From Ostreococcus lucimarinus CCE9901 (taxonomy: Eukaryota; Chlorophyta; Mamiellophyceae; Mamiellales; Bathycoccaceae): a stretch of DNA of 64,000 nt. The notes below the pieces were generated by a model that saw only the letters and a list, made by a program, of their open reading frames with translations, was not told the origin of the DNA and did not search any database. Below are positions 20,001 through 28,221 of this stretch, piece after piece; the stretch's first letter is position 1, and each line of letters begins with the position of its first letter. The position numbers and the translations under genes are program-made. Where the stretch lies: assembly GCF_000092065.1 (NCBI RefSeq), contig NC_009362.1, positions 124,001 through 188,000 on the forward strand, written 5' to 3'.

Positions 20001-20741
20001 ACGATTCGCCGCACCGCGCAAAAACGTCTCGTACGTCTGCTCCGCCCCGTGCACGCGCTCCTCGTGCAAATTCTCCACAAACGTGCCTCGCTTGGCGTCT
20101 TCCCGCACGTTCGGCGCCGGTCCATCGTGCTCGGTATTCATCAACAAATCTCGCAACGTCTCGTTATAAATCTCCAAATACGAGCACTTCACTTCGATTT
20201 CGCACGCCCCGCCCGCTTCGATTGCCGCGTTCCTCGCCGACTCGCATCGCTCAAACAATCGCTTCAGCGCGCGCGGAATCAACCCCGCGTTCGGCGCGTC
20301 CAGCGCGTCCCCCTCCGCCCCTCCCGCCTCGCCCGGCGACATCATGACGCAATCATCGTCACCCTCAAACCCTCCGACGTCGTCGTCGCGATCTAAATCC
20401 ACGCCTTGCATCGAGTACGTCTTCCCCGCGCCCGTCTGCCCGTACGCGAGCACGCACCCGTGATACCCCTCCACCACGCCGTCCACCGCGTCGCGTCCGA
20501 CGCGTTCGAAAATCTCCTCCTGCGCCGACGACTGATCGCACACGTGGTCGTACGCGAAACTCAGCGCCGCCTTGCCCGCGACGCTCTCGCGGACGCTCCC
20601 GCGCTGGAGCGTCAGCGCGTTCGTCCCGTGCGTCTGCACGCACGGCGCGTAGCCGGCATCGATCTCTCTCGCGTTCGGCGGTCGCACGCGCACGAGCACG
20701 CGCACGGTGTCGTGGACGTCTCGCTCGACGTCGTGCGTCAT
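17010..20741 (-). CDS. Kinesin, N-terminal motor, kinesin-12-like
   Basis: The 1243-residue motor protein starts at 20741, eleven residues before the first motor strand (VRVLVRVRPP). An alternative ATG at 20846 adds 35 residues. Still further upstream the frame collides with the divergent gene at 20913. P-loop GQTGAGKTYSMQG lies near residue 100, switch I is NMNADSSRSHSVF, and switch II is LVDLAGSERQKSTDAAGERLKEASAINKSLS (shown in two parts: LVDLAGSERQK and GERLKEASAINKSLSALG). The switch II context is closest to kinesin-12 (PAKRP1/KIF15) as I know it. After about residue 370 comes some 750 residues of coiled coil and a basic Pro/Thr-rich tail. A role in spindle or division-plane microtubules is inferred from the family. 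Confidence 0.85.
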   Translation of the reverse strand: MTHDVERDVHDTVRVLVRVRPPNAREIDAGYAPCVQTHGTNALTLQRGSVRESVAGKAALSFAYDHVCDQSSAQEEIFERVGRDAVDGVVEGYHGCVLAYGQTGAGKTYSMQGVDLDRDDDVGGFEGDDDCVMMSPGEAGGAEGDALDAPNAGLIPRALKRLFERCESARNAAIEAGGACEIEVKCSYLEIYNETLRDLLMNTEHDGPAPNVREDAKRGTFVENLHEERVHGAEQTYETFLRGAANRRVGQTNMNADSSRSHSVFTISVESRTKAHPTAPTTKKSALLHLVDLAGSERQKSTDAAGERLKEASAINKSLSALGNVIKALVDVADGKERHVPYRDSKLTFLLKDALGGRARCTLLACVSPAHVNVEETMSTLKFAQRAKLVKVRAVANEESVGSANELAAEVGRLRALLAEGGGGLNDVDARAKIVELEAIMAKANRAAAAAAKDSEEELAKLKSKLEHAKDLCTCLDKNLQSAKMVIRLRDEALKRKELTPESVNAEIEELRKQNEHPPEVVRVRIELAALQERADRLQAENERSANRGRLATAEEELKDLRKLVIAEGELTAKALDEKAAALKSLDDIEAQNQVLQAAADAAERRALASEETAENVRAAQLAAEVLENEHKMAKESAEADRARVQATFEENKEVMEEMFSKLEVLAAHKVQADKDRAELEARVELAEAKAAGANSSYEETTNALAAAKAELETMQCKIDSALSAQKAEHDCELEKKRAEFEAAVGAATEAGEAAMAELKTAHVAELQVLARKHEEALASVKFDVEGGFEVERAAHEAALEKQAGELESKFAGESATARAEHTRAIDALKEGHTRAMDALREEMANAKVELVDAHTSKLAAQAQAFSEQIEKINAAQAEALEALERKHAEAMADVEARLANALEQTESTSAADAHANELAALNEEHTKTMEELEREYKSQITDLENELAEMRRARAETEDAVRTELVEEHSVALEEQKSLLSSAFAADIRNAEKKLAAAREEISRAKSAASAEFSAAGTAQAQIRKLHEEMELKDAEIAKLERKLAANDNATADGDAHAKSDARLDSAKAARKRAEERAQEMEAKVTALMHDVDEANKSSQATRSKYSTARSRIESLEVALHAAKTEIAQLKGIEPPPSVSKTTARTPAVKRPLAGRTPGKTPGTMGTARRILSDVNADEPPSSPSLARPNKHMRFDTSPPAGERAKPITGKHRAELEGIRRGTGRLLSKPAMRVQSAKPADE

Positions 20742-20912
20742 CGCCTCGCGCGGTGCGCGCGCGCCGAGGGCGAGGCGCGTCGACGTGTGCGGCGATGCCG
20801 ACGCCGAGGGGAACGAAGCGGAACTTAAACCGACTTTTTTCCTCATTCCCCTCGTCGAACGGCGCGCGTCCCGCACTCCGACGCGCGACGAGCTCGACGA
20901 CGACCGAGAAAG

Positions 20913-21350
20913 ATGTTGGGTAAAACGCTCAAGTTCCAAGCGCTCGTCATCGCGCTCGTCGCGGTGTCGTGCGTGATCGAAGACGGCGCGCAGGCGATCG
21001 CGAAGAAGATTACGCGATGCGTCGTGCGCGACTTTACGTTGGCGACGGTGTCGCACATCGCCGCGGGAGCGGCGAGTTCGACGAAGAAAGCGTTGGCGAA
21101 GGTAATGTTACTTATGCATGCGTTCTCCCTGTTCGACGTGTACGTGCGCGGGAGCTCGTGCTGCCCGACGAAGCTCATGGCGGCGCAGGCGTGCGCCGGC
21201 GCGCTCGCGTACGGGTTGTACGGCGGCGCGTTACCGATCCCGAAGATCGGTGGTGGTAAGAAGAAGTCGGCCAAGAAGTCGTCGTCTTCAGCCAAGAAGG
21301 CGACGCCCAAGCGTGCGAGCTCGAGATCGAGCTCGAGATCGCGAAAGTGA
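20913..21350 (+). CDS. Small membrane protein with Lys/Ser-rich tail, unrecognised
   Basis: A 145-residue protein. Residues 8-25 are hydrophobic (FQALVIALVAVSCVIE) and could be a signal anchor; two further weakly hydrophobic segments lie near 67-80 and 90-105. A very basic tail rich in Lys, Ser and Ala follows, ending in alternating Ser and Arg. The tail resembles histone H1 or SR-type low complexity. I do not recognise a family. The start is divergent from the kinesin gene by only about 170 bp (66 bp if the upstream kinesin ATG is used). Coding support is composition plus the clean start and stop. Confidence 0.55.
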   Translation: MLGKTLKFQALVIALVAVSCVIEDGAQAIAKKITRCVVRDFTLATVSHIAAGAASSTKKALAKVMLLMHAFSLFDVYVRGSSCCPTKLMAAQACAGALAYGLYGGALPIPKIGGGKKKSAKKSSSSAKKATPKRASSRSSSRSRK

Positions 21351-21518
21351 GCGACTCGTCCCGACGACGTCGATCGACGCGCCCGGGACCCGCGCGCGGA
21401 CGATTTGAACAAGAAGTCCGTGGTCATCATCACCGATTTTATCTATTCCAAACGAAAGCATCTACTTAATCTAAACAGCACTGCGTGTAACGATAAGCGA
21501 GAAGACGTGTTGAATCAA

Positions 21519-22460
21519 TCACGCAGCGAACGCGGGCATCTGACTCACGACGACGCTCGCGAGCGCTGCGCGAGCGCCCCATCGCGCCGCCTTCGTCAAT
21601 GCTTTGAGCGGGACATCCGCCAACGTTTCCGTCGTGCGCTTCCCACCGTCGCTCGCCACGGCGGTGAGCGCCCAGGCGATGACGAGTGCGTACACAGGAT
21701 CGCCCGTCGTGAGCGTCACCGCAGCGCCCAAACCGCCCGCGCCGAACGCCGAGAGAAACGCCGTCGCGAGCTGCGTGTCCGGCGCGCACGTCTTCGCGAC
21801 GTGTGAGTTCAAGTTCACCAACGCCGCACATGAAATCCAACCGAAGTGCATCGACAGAGGAACGTGCGTCGTCCAATACCACGCCTTGCTCGCCGCGCTC
21901 GCCGCGGCGCGCAGCGCTCGGTGCGCCGAACCCAGCGCAACCGCCTCGGCGACCAACAACGCGCTCGACACCCAAAAGTGTCTAGGCGCCTTGGCCCACG
22001 GTCTGAACGCCGCGCACCACAACGCTTGAAACGCACACGCGAGCGCCCAGCTCGGCGCGACGGCGCGCGTCGCCGCCTCGCTCGCGCCGCCTCCGCTCGC
22101 CGACGCCAACGCGTGCGCCACCAGCGCGAACTCTCCGGCGTAAATCGCCCCCCAAATCGCGAACGCCCATCCCGCGGGCGTGAACAAGCTTCGGTATTCG
22201 CTATCGAGCGGAATCGCGTGCGTCTTCTCCTTCGCGTTTTCATCCTTCGCCTTCGCGGCGCGCGCCTCGGCTTGCGCGCGTCGCTGCATCTCCCCGTCGA
22301 TTCTGCCCGGCACGCTCACCGCGAGCACGTTGACGCCGTACGCGAGCGCGGTGACGAGTTGCCATGGCTTCAACCCCGCGAACGCGCGCGCGGACGCGGA
22401 GGCGATCCTGCGTGGAGAACACGCGGCGTCGGTCAGTACTGGAGGAGTGGATAGAGCCAC
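21519..22460 (-). CDS. TspO/MBR-like multi-pass membrane protein
   Basis: The 313-residue protein has about six hydrophobic segments. It carries the motif FTPAGWAFAIWGAIYAGEF, which matches the PaGyxFxIWgxIY signature seen in bacterial and algal proteins related to TspO (tryptophan-rich sensory protein). Trp residues recur in the segments (WALACAFQALWCAAF, HFGWISCAALVN). Between the first hydrophobic segment and this motif lies a charged Ala/Lys/Glu loop. Its ligand is unknown; TspO proteins bind tetrapyrroles and sterols, but transfer of that role here is inference. The N-terminus has no obvious long transit peptide. Confidence 0.65.
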   Translation of the reverse strand: MALSTPPVLTDAACSPRRIASASARAFAGLKPWQLVTALAYGVNVLAVSVPGRIDGEMQRRAQAEARAAKAKDENAKEKTHAIPLDSEYRSLFTPAGWAFAIWGAIYAGEFALVAHALASASGGGASEAATRAVAPSWALACAFQALWCAAFRPWAKAPRHFWVSSALLVAEAVALGSAHRALRAAASAASKAWYWTTHVPLSMHFGWISCAALVNLNSHVAKTCAPDTQLATAFLSAFGAGGLGAAVTLTTGDPVYALVIAWALTAVASDGGKRTTETLADVPLKALTKAARWGARAALASVVVSQMPAFAA

Positions 22461-22635
22461 GCGGGACGCCGGGACGGAACGTACCAGGGCGCGAGCTTAG
22501 CGACCGCGAACGTCGCGGCGGCACCCGTGGCGCATATGAGCGCAGCGGTGACGTCGCGAGCGGCGTCGGGCATCGGAAGGCGCGCGCGCGCGAAAGTGTG
22601 GGGCGGAGACTGCGCTCGACTACAAGGCTACGGGC

Positions 22636-23913
22636 TCAGTCGGCGAAGACGGATTGCAAGCTCGGGAAAGGATCCGCCTTGGACAACACCAAGACGCGGT
22701 TCTTGTGCGATATGTAGCCCTTGATGAACTTTCTAAAGATCAAGTTGGCGACGATGCACTCGACCTCGTCGAGATCGACGTCGTCGGCGCCGCACCACGC
22801 GAGGGCGGTTTGGAATTTGGCGAGCGAGACTTGGTTCGCCTTCGCCGCGTCGGCGGTTTCGCCGTGAATGGCGTGCACTTTCTTGAACAGCGTGCGGTAG
22901 ACGGACATGCGAAGCTTTTCGAGGATCAGATACGTGCCCTGTTTGATGAAAGTCGATTCACCGTCGCTGAGGGCGGCGTCGAGCGTGCGCGCGTCGCCGC
23001 GGCGCATCGCCTCGACGACGTCGACAAACTCTCGCAACTCGTACTTCTCCAGTAACTTTCGCGACGGCAGCGTGCCTAAAATCAACTTCACCGGGATCAA
23101 GTACTGCAAAATCAATCGCACGTTCCGCGCGCTCTGCGCGTGACAATGCGCGAACGCGTACTCAAGATGCTCCGCCGCGCGCTCGTACGCGTCCTCGAAC
23201 ACCGCCAACCGCCCGACGTAAAAGTTATACGTCACCTTTTCCGACTTTGGGAACGAATCGAACGGCAAAAACGTCGGCAAGTTCACGGCGTTGATCAAGT
23301 TCTTGCACAAATGCAGCGCGTTGAGCTTGAAGTACACCTTGAATAGATTATTCACCACGTGCAACTGCGGCGCCTTCTTCTCCGCCGTCGACGTCTGCGA
23401 CACCGCTCTGTACACCAGCATCAGCGTCGACCCGGCGTCGGCGAGTTTGCTCGGTTTTTCCCCCCCGCGCTTCAGCGCCTCATCCGCGCGCTGCGCCAAC
23501 GCTCTCGCGTCGTCCACCGCGACGTACCACGCCTCGCTCGTCCACGCCGAGTCCTCGTCCGCCCTGTACGCCTTCACGAAATCCTTCACCCCTCTCGCGT
23601 GCGCCTCGTACGCGCGCACCGCGTCCTCGTCCCTCCCGCTTCCCGCCAGCGTCCGCGCGCACGCGAACGCCCCCATCGCGTCGTCCCACGGCGCGCGCAC
23701 GCCTCGCTCGCGCATCAGCGTCGCCGCGCGGTCGCAATCCGAACCGCACGCGCGCGTCCACGTCGCGTCGTCCTCGTCGCGCTCGCGCGTCGTCGACGCG
23801 CCGGCGTCGACGCACGACGCGAGCGCGCGTCCATCGCGTCGCGCGATCGCGTCTCGACACCGCGCCGCGCGCGCGTCCATGCTCGCGCCGGCGTGTGCGC
23901 CGCGCGCGTCCAT
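22636..23913 (-). CDS. THP1: PCI-domain protein PCID2/THP1, TREX-2 complex
   Basis: TREX-2 couples transcription to mRNA export at the nuclear pore; THP1/PCID2 (EER5 in Arabidopsis) is its PCI scaffold. The 425-residue protein shows the typical order: helical repeats, NNLFKVYFKLNALHLCKNLINAV, FPKSEKVTYNFYVGR, LEYAFAHCH, the YLIPVKLILGTLPS segment, and the C-terminal winged helix ending VLSKADPFP. Length matches the family (about 400). The beginning (first 130 residues) is Ala/Arg/Asp-rich. Two in-frame Met codons lie in a short duplicated stretch (GCGCGCGTCCATGCTCGCG on the plus strand), so the start may be 23913 or 23880. CSN12 is the closest alternative family. Confidence 0.87.
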   Translation of the reverse strand: MDARGAHAGASMDARAARCRDAIARRDGRALASCVDAGASTTRERDEDDATWTRACGSDCDRAATLMRERGVRAPWDDAMGAFACARTLAGSGRDEDAVRAYEAHARGVKDFVKAYRADEDSAWTSEAWYVAVDDARALAQRADEALKRGGEKPSKLADAGSTLMLVYRAVSQTSTAEKKAPQLHVVNNLFKVYFKLNALHLCKNLINAVNLPTFLPFDSFPKSEKVTYNFYVGRLAVFEDAYERAAEHLEYAFAHCHAQSARNVRLILQYLIPVKLILGTLPSRKLLEKYELREFVDVVEAMRRGDARTLDAALSDGESTFIKQGTYLILEKLRMSVYRTLFKKVHAIHGETADAAKANQVSLAKFQTALAWCGADDVDLDEVECIVANLIFRKFIKGYISHKNRVLVLSKADPFPSLQSVFAD

Positions 23914-23921
23914 GCTCGCGT

Positions 23922-24260
23922 CGGCGAATCGTCCGACGGCCGGCGCCGCGCGCGCGAGTCCCCTCTTTACGAGTCATGACCCATTGAGACATTGTTCTAA
24001 ACACCCGATCTCGTACACGACGCGCGTCTCGTACACGACGCGCGAAAACGCCCATTAAAAGTCGTTAGGACGGCGAATCGTCCGACGGCCGGCGCCGCGC
24101 GCGCGCGTCCCCTCTTTGTGAGTCATGACCCATTAAGACATTGTTCTAAACACCCGATCGCGCGTCTCGTACACGACGCGCGAAAACGCCCATCAAAAGT
24201 CGTTAGGACGGCGCGCGCGCGCGCGCGATCGGCGGCGAATCGTCCGACGCCGCGCGCGAC
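23922..24260. repeat. Tandem direct repeat, 149 bp + 138 bp + partial third copy
   Basis: Copy 1 is 23922-24070 and copy 2 is 24071-24208, nearly identical; copy 2 lacks 11 bp of an inner TCGTACACGACGCGCG duplication. A third fragment of about 28 bp (CGGCGAATCGTCCGACG plus GC tract) starts at 24233. Each full copy contains GAGTCATGACCCATT and ACATTGTTCTAAACACCCGA, with the 8-bp palindrome GTCATGAC at 23973-23980 and 24122-24129. The array fills the divergent region between THP1 and NADP-MDH, so it may hold promoter elements of either gene. Confidence 0.9.
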
Positions 24261-24299
24261 CGCGGAGCGCGACGCGCGACGACGACGACGCGAGCGGCG

Positions 24300-25625
24300 A
24301 TGACGACGACGATGACGACGATGACGACGACGATGACGGCGCGCGCGACGACGACGACGCGCGCGCGAACGACGACGACGACGACGACGACGCGGGCGGC
24401 GATAGGTCGACGACGCGCGCGCGAACCGAACGCGCGACGACGCGGAGACGCGTGCGTGCGGTACAACACGCCCGCGGGCGTGGGGAGGAAGGCGGACGAT
24501 CCTCTGGGGGTGTTCAGGCTGGAGTACGACATCTCGATGGACGAGGCGCATCGACCGAAGACGTGGAAGCCGACGGTCACGGTGGCGGTGAGCGGCGCGG
24601 CGGGGCAGATTTCGAATCACTTGTTGTTTAAGATCGCGAGTGGGTCGGTGTTCGGACACGATCAGCCGGTGGTGTTGAGATTGCTCGGGAGCGAGCGGTC
24701 GAGACAGGCGCTGGAGGGGGTGGCGATGGAGCTGGAGGATTGCTTGTTTCCGTTGTTGCGCGAGGTCGACATCGGCATCGACTGCAGGAAAGTCTTCGCG
24801 GGCGCGGATTGGGCGCTGTTGATCGGGGCGAAGCCGCGTGGACCGGGGATGGAGCGCGGAGATTTGCTTGAGATGAATGGGGCGATTTTCGTCGATCAAG
24901 GCAAGGCGTTGAACGAGGTGGCGAAGCCGACGTGCAAGGTCATCGTCGTCGGGAACCCTTGCAACACGAACGCGCTCATCGCGCTGTCGCACGCGCCCAA
25001 CTTGGATCCGCGCAACTTCCACGCGTTGACCAAGCTCGACGAAAACAGAGCAAAGTGTCAACTCGCGCTCAAGGCGGGCGTGTTCTACGAAACCGTGAGT
25101 AACGTCGTCATTTGGGGCAACCACTCCACGACGCAGGTGCCGGATTTCGTCAACGCCAAGATCGACGGTAAGAAAGCCACCGAAGTCATCACCGATCAAG
25201 ACTGGCTCGAGAACGACTTCACTCCCGCGATTCAAACCCGCGGCGGGTTGCTGATCAAAAAGTGGGGTCGCTCTTCCGCGGCGTCCACGGCGGTGTCCAT
25301 CGCCGATCACATCAGAAATTTGGTCAACCCGACGCCGGAGGGCGACTGGTTCTCCACAGCCGTGCTCAGTAACGGTAACCCGTACGGCATCCAAGACGGC
25401 ATCGTTTACTCCTTCCCGTGCCGCTCCAAGGGCGATGGTTCGTACGAAATCGTTCCCGGTTTAGAAGTGAACGACTGGCTTCGCGAGCGCATGAAGAAGA
25501 GCGAAGAAGAGCTCACCAGCGAAAAGGGCTGCGTCGGCCACCTCGTCGGGGAAGCGCACGTTGACGTCCCAGACGCAGGGTGCCCGGTCGATCTCGAAGA
25601 CACTCTTTTGCCAGGTGAAATGTAA
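24300..25625 (+). CDS. NADP-malate dehydrogenase, chloroplast
   Basis: This enzyme reduces oxaloacetate to malate with NADPH in the stroma and exports reducing power. The 441 residues begin with a Thr/Arg stretch made from ACG repeats, followed by the mature part: nucleotide-binding motif [44 protein letters not shown] and the catalytic region [12 protein letters not shown]. The C-terminal extension keeps two Cys, C411 and C428, thirteen residues before the end LLPGEM, matching the regulatory disulphide that blocks the active site in the dark form. The N-terminal Cys pair of land plants is absent: the equivalent segment reads [11 protein letters not shown]. This is the pattern described for Chlamydomonas. 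Confidence 0.93.
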   Translation: MTTTMTTMTTTMTARATTTTRARTTTTTTTTRAAIGRRRAREPNARRRGDACVRYNTPAGVGRKADDPLGVFRLEYDISMDEAHRPKTWKPTVTVAVSGAAGQISNHLLFKIASGSVFGHDQPVVLRLLGSERSRQALEGVAMELEDCLFPLLREVDIGIDCRKVFAGADWALLIGAKPRGPGMERGDLLEMNGAIFVDQGKALNEVAKPTCKVIVVGNPCNTNALIALSHAPNLDPRNFHALTKLDENRAKCQLALKAGVFYETVSNVVIWGNHSTTQVPDFVNAKIDGKKATEVITDQDWLENDFTPAIQTRGGLLIKKWGRSSAASTAVSIADHIRNLVNPTPEGDWFSTAVLSNGNPYGIQDGIVYSFPCRSKGDGSYEIVPGLEVNDWLRERMKKSEEELTSEKGCVGHLVGEAHVDVPDAGCPVDLEDTLLPGEM

Positions 25626-25959
25626 GCGGCACACGCGAGCAGATGAAAAGAGTCCCGTTGACTCGTGCGCTCGCTCGACGCAACTTACGCATATTGAATC
25701 AAAACCACATCGTTGCATAACCATTTCAATAACATCAATATTCTGGTATAATAACCAACGCGACCACTGCGCGCGCCGACGAGAAAATTCGCCGCGTTCA
25801 CCGTCGGCGGCGAGGCGCACGGGGTGGGCGAGGTGCGAAGACGATGCGTCGCTCGGAGAGGCTTCGTTTGATTATGGTTAATACAACTCGGAAGATTTGA
25901 AAAAATAATTTGAACTCGAGCGCGTTTCCGCGAGTGAAACGACTTGAGTTAGTGTCGGT
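25626..25959. other. Intergenic between convergent genes
   Basis: This is 334 bp between the stops of NADP-MDH and the methyltransferase gene. It is AT-richer than coding DNA, especially 25690-25760 and 25870-25920, and presumably holds both 3' UTRs. I see no ORF or RNA gene that I can support. Confidence 0.5.
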
Positions 25960-27053
25960 TTAGTTTAAAGGTTTACGGCAGACGAAGACGCCCCACGCGA
26001 AGACGCCGTGATCGCGTTGAGTGTCCGCGCGCTCGGTGAGCGACTCGAGCCAATTGTCGAGGTACTTATCCGTCAAACCCTTGGAGAGCATCTCTTCGCG
26101 ATGGGTGTGAATCTGCTTGATCATGTCGCGGAAATACGTTTCCAAGTGATTGCTGCCGTCCCACCACGTGACGTAATCCAGTCCGGCATCCTTCATGCAC
26201 TGCAGGTACGTGGACGGGCGACCCATCACCGTGGTGGCGTTGCGATCGGTGAATCCCTTGAGGGTCTTTTCATCGGCGCCGTCGGCACCCATGATGTCCG
26301 AAAACACGAACGCGGCGCCCGGCTTCAACACGCGCGCGACTTCTTTGAATAATTCGGGCTTATCGCCGGCGTGGCACAACACCTCGCACGACCACGCGCC
26401 GTCGAACGAATTCGTCCAATCCGCCGGAAACGGCTTGTTAATGTCCCCGACGACCGCGTCGACGAGATCGCCCAGGCCGAGCTCCTTCGCCTTGGCGATG
26501 TTCTGCGCGTTTTGTCCCGGTCCAATGTTATATCCCATCACCGAGCATCCGTACTTCTTCGCCAACGCGTGCGATCCGCCGCCGTGCCCGCTTCCGATGT
26601 CCAGCAACTTATCCCCCGCCCCGATCGGTCGCGCCATGTCCAACTGCGTCATCATCCACGCCGTCGTCGCCGCGCTCGACTCGCGCACCCCATCTTTCGC
26701 GTCTCTGTAGATACCAAAGTGAATATCGTCACCACCACCGCCCATGACGATCGTGTAAAACAGTCGCTGCTCGGCTTCGTCGTACTGCTCGAGCACCATC
26801 TTCCCCACCTCCTCCTTGTCGAACTGTTTCCCGACGAAATCAGCCTGCGAATCGCGCGACGCGATCGTTCGTCAGTCTCGCTTCGCGCGCGCGTCGTCGT
26901 CGTCGTCCTCCGCGCCGTCGCGCGCCGCCGAAGCGTCGCGACGTCGCGACGTCCCGATCGCCGTCGTCGCCGTCGGTTTATCCGGCGCTCGCGTCGCGCG
27001 CGCGTCGCGTCGGCGCGCGCGCGTCGCGTCGGCGCGTCGCGCGCGCGCACCAT
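25960..27053 (-). CDS. SAM methyltransferase, sarcosine/dimethylglycine-type
   Basis: The conserved frame starts inside an exon at 26844 and has no ATG in frame before its first conserved residues. A stop sits just upstream, behind a likely acceptor at 26845. An ATG at 27053-27051 followed directly by a GTGCGC donor would give MADFVGKQFDKEEV and a 295-residue protein. Visible: the GGGGDDIHFGIY segment typical of cyanobacterial sarcosine/dimethylglycine N-methyltransferases, SAM motif I LLDIGSGHGGGSHAL (about residue 81), and LKPGAAFVFSDIMGAD. This family makes glycine betaine, an osmolyte, from glycine derivatives. The true substrate here is not proven. No transit peptide is visible with this start, so it would be cytosolic. 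Confidence 0.8.
26845..27050 (-). other. Probable intron directly after the ATG (206 nt)
   Basis: The donor ATG^GTGCGC and acceptor TTCGCAG^GCTGAT are on the minus strand, with a GACTGACG branch-like sequence about 35 nt before the acceptor. It places the initiator codon alone in exon 1, next to 5' UTR. The acceptor is well supported by protein similarity; the donor is the weaker half of the model. Confidence 0.45.
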
Positions 27054-27220
27054 GATGCGCGTTCGCCGTCTCGGTCGCGATCGAGCGCGTCGCGGTGTGC
27101 GCGCGCGACGCGACGCTTCGCTTCGGTCGTCACAATCGACCGCGACGGTTCGCGACGCGGCGACGCCGCGCGACGCCGCGCGAGCCTCGCGCGCGCGCGC
27201 GGCGACGACGACCGCGACGC

Positions 27221-28081
27221 ATGAGCGTGCGCGCGCGCGCGGCGGCGTTCGCCGCGGGAACGGCGCGACCGATCGACGGCGACGCGCCGGCGACGCGCGA
27301 GGACGCGCGCGCGCGAAACGCGACGAGGACGACGACGACGACGACGACGACGCGCGACGACGCGACGACGGAGGGCTCGGGGACGCGCGTCGACGCGTCG
27401 ACGGCGCGCGCGCGAGGCGCGGCGACGCGCGAGGAAGGCGCGAGCGGGACGCGCGGCGACGCCGCGCGGTTCGAGCGCGCGTTTGAAAAGGCGTGCGACG
27501 CGTTGGCGCTCGCGCGGGCGATCGAGGCGACGGTGCGACGGGAAACGGTTTGGACGGGACGAAGCTCGGCGCGCGAGCGCGCGCGGGCGAGATCGTTGGC
27601 GGCGGAGCGGGCGTACGAAGCCGTCGCGGAGCGACCCGGCGTAACCGTCGACGCGAAGCGCGACGAACGCGCGAGGCCGGCGTCGAGCGGTCGAACGACG
27701 GCGACGGCGCGCGAGGAGGAAGATACGTCGATGAGTGTCGTGCGGTCGTTTTCGTTCGCGCGGGACGAGGTCGACGGTGACGATGGCGACGTCGGCGACG
27801 CGGACGCCGACGAAGACGAACCGTCGCGAGAGGCGTTCGAGGACGACGGCGGCGAATCAGGCGCGCTGCGCGAGATCGCGCGCGCGCGTCGCGAGATCGC
27901 GAGCTTACTCGCCGACTCTCGGAGCGACGCCGCGCGCGGCCGTCCACGACGCCTCGACGCGGAGACGCCCGCGGAGACGCGAACCGTCGCCTCGCCGAAT
28001 CGCCGCGTCGAAAAAACCATCGTCATGGATCGAATCGCCATGATCGACGGCATCTTAGCCGCGCTCGCGGAGGATCGATGA
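27221..28081 (+). CDS. Acidic low-complexity protein with helical C-terminus, unrecognised
   Basis: I chose the ATG at 27221 (MSVRARAAAFAAG), since it gives a targeting-like start; the frame is open 42 codons further upstream but is only Arg. The 286 residues hold a Thr run from an ACG repeat, then a helix-prone region (FERAFEKACDALALARAIEATVR), an acidic run of Asp/Glu, a second helical part (ALREIARARREIASLLADS) and a conserved-looking end (KTIVMDRIAMIDGILAALAEDR). The end helix is the best candidate for a functional motif. No family is recognised. It is convergent with the BSD2-like gene and divergent from the methyltransferase. Confidence 0.55.
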   Translation: MSVRARAAAFAAGTARPIDGDAPATREDARARNATRTTTTTTTTRDDATTEGSGTRVDASTARARGAATREEGASGTRGDAARFERAFEKACDALALARAIEATVRRETVWTGRSSARERARARSLAAERAYEAVAERPGVTVDAKRDERARPASSGRTTATAREEEDTSMSVVRSFSFARDEVDGDDGDVGDADADEDEPSREAFEDDGGESGALREIARARREIASLLADSRSDAARGRPRRLDAETPAETRTVASPNRRVEKTIVMDRIAMIDGILAALAEDR

Positions 28082-28221
28082 TGCGTTCGGTCGTGTCGTA
28101 TCGTATCGCATCGCGACGCAACGCGCGTCCATCTTCGCGGCGCACCGTGTAATCTACTTCTAGAGTCTATAGCCCGCGACGGCTTCGCGACGCGCGTCCC
28201 CGGCTCGCCTTCGCCCATCTC

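Noticed and set aside
23922-24208. CRISPR-like array
   Set aside because: Units are whole tandem copies without spacers and lie in a eukaryotic promoter region.
26652-27947. Very long open frame on the minus strand across the methyltransferase start and the orphan gene
   Set aside because: Almost only Arg, Ser, Ala, Pro and Thr; antisense to a better gene and out of frame with the conserved methyltransferase.
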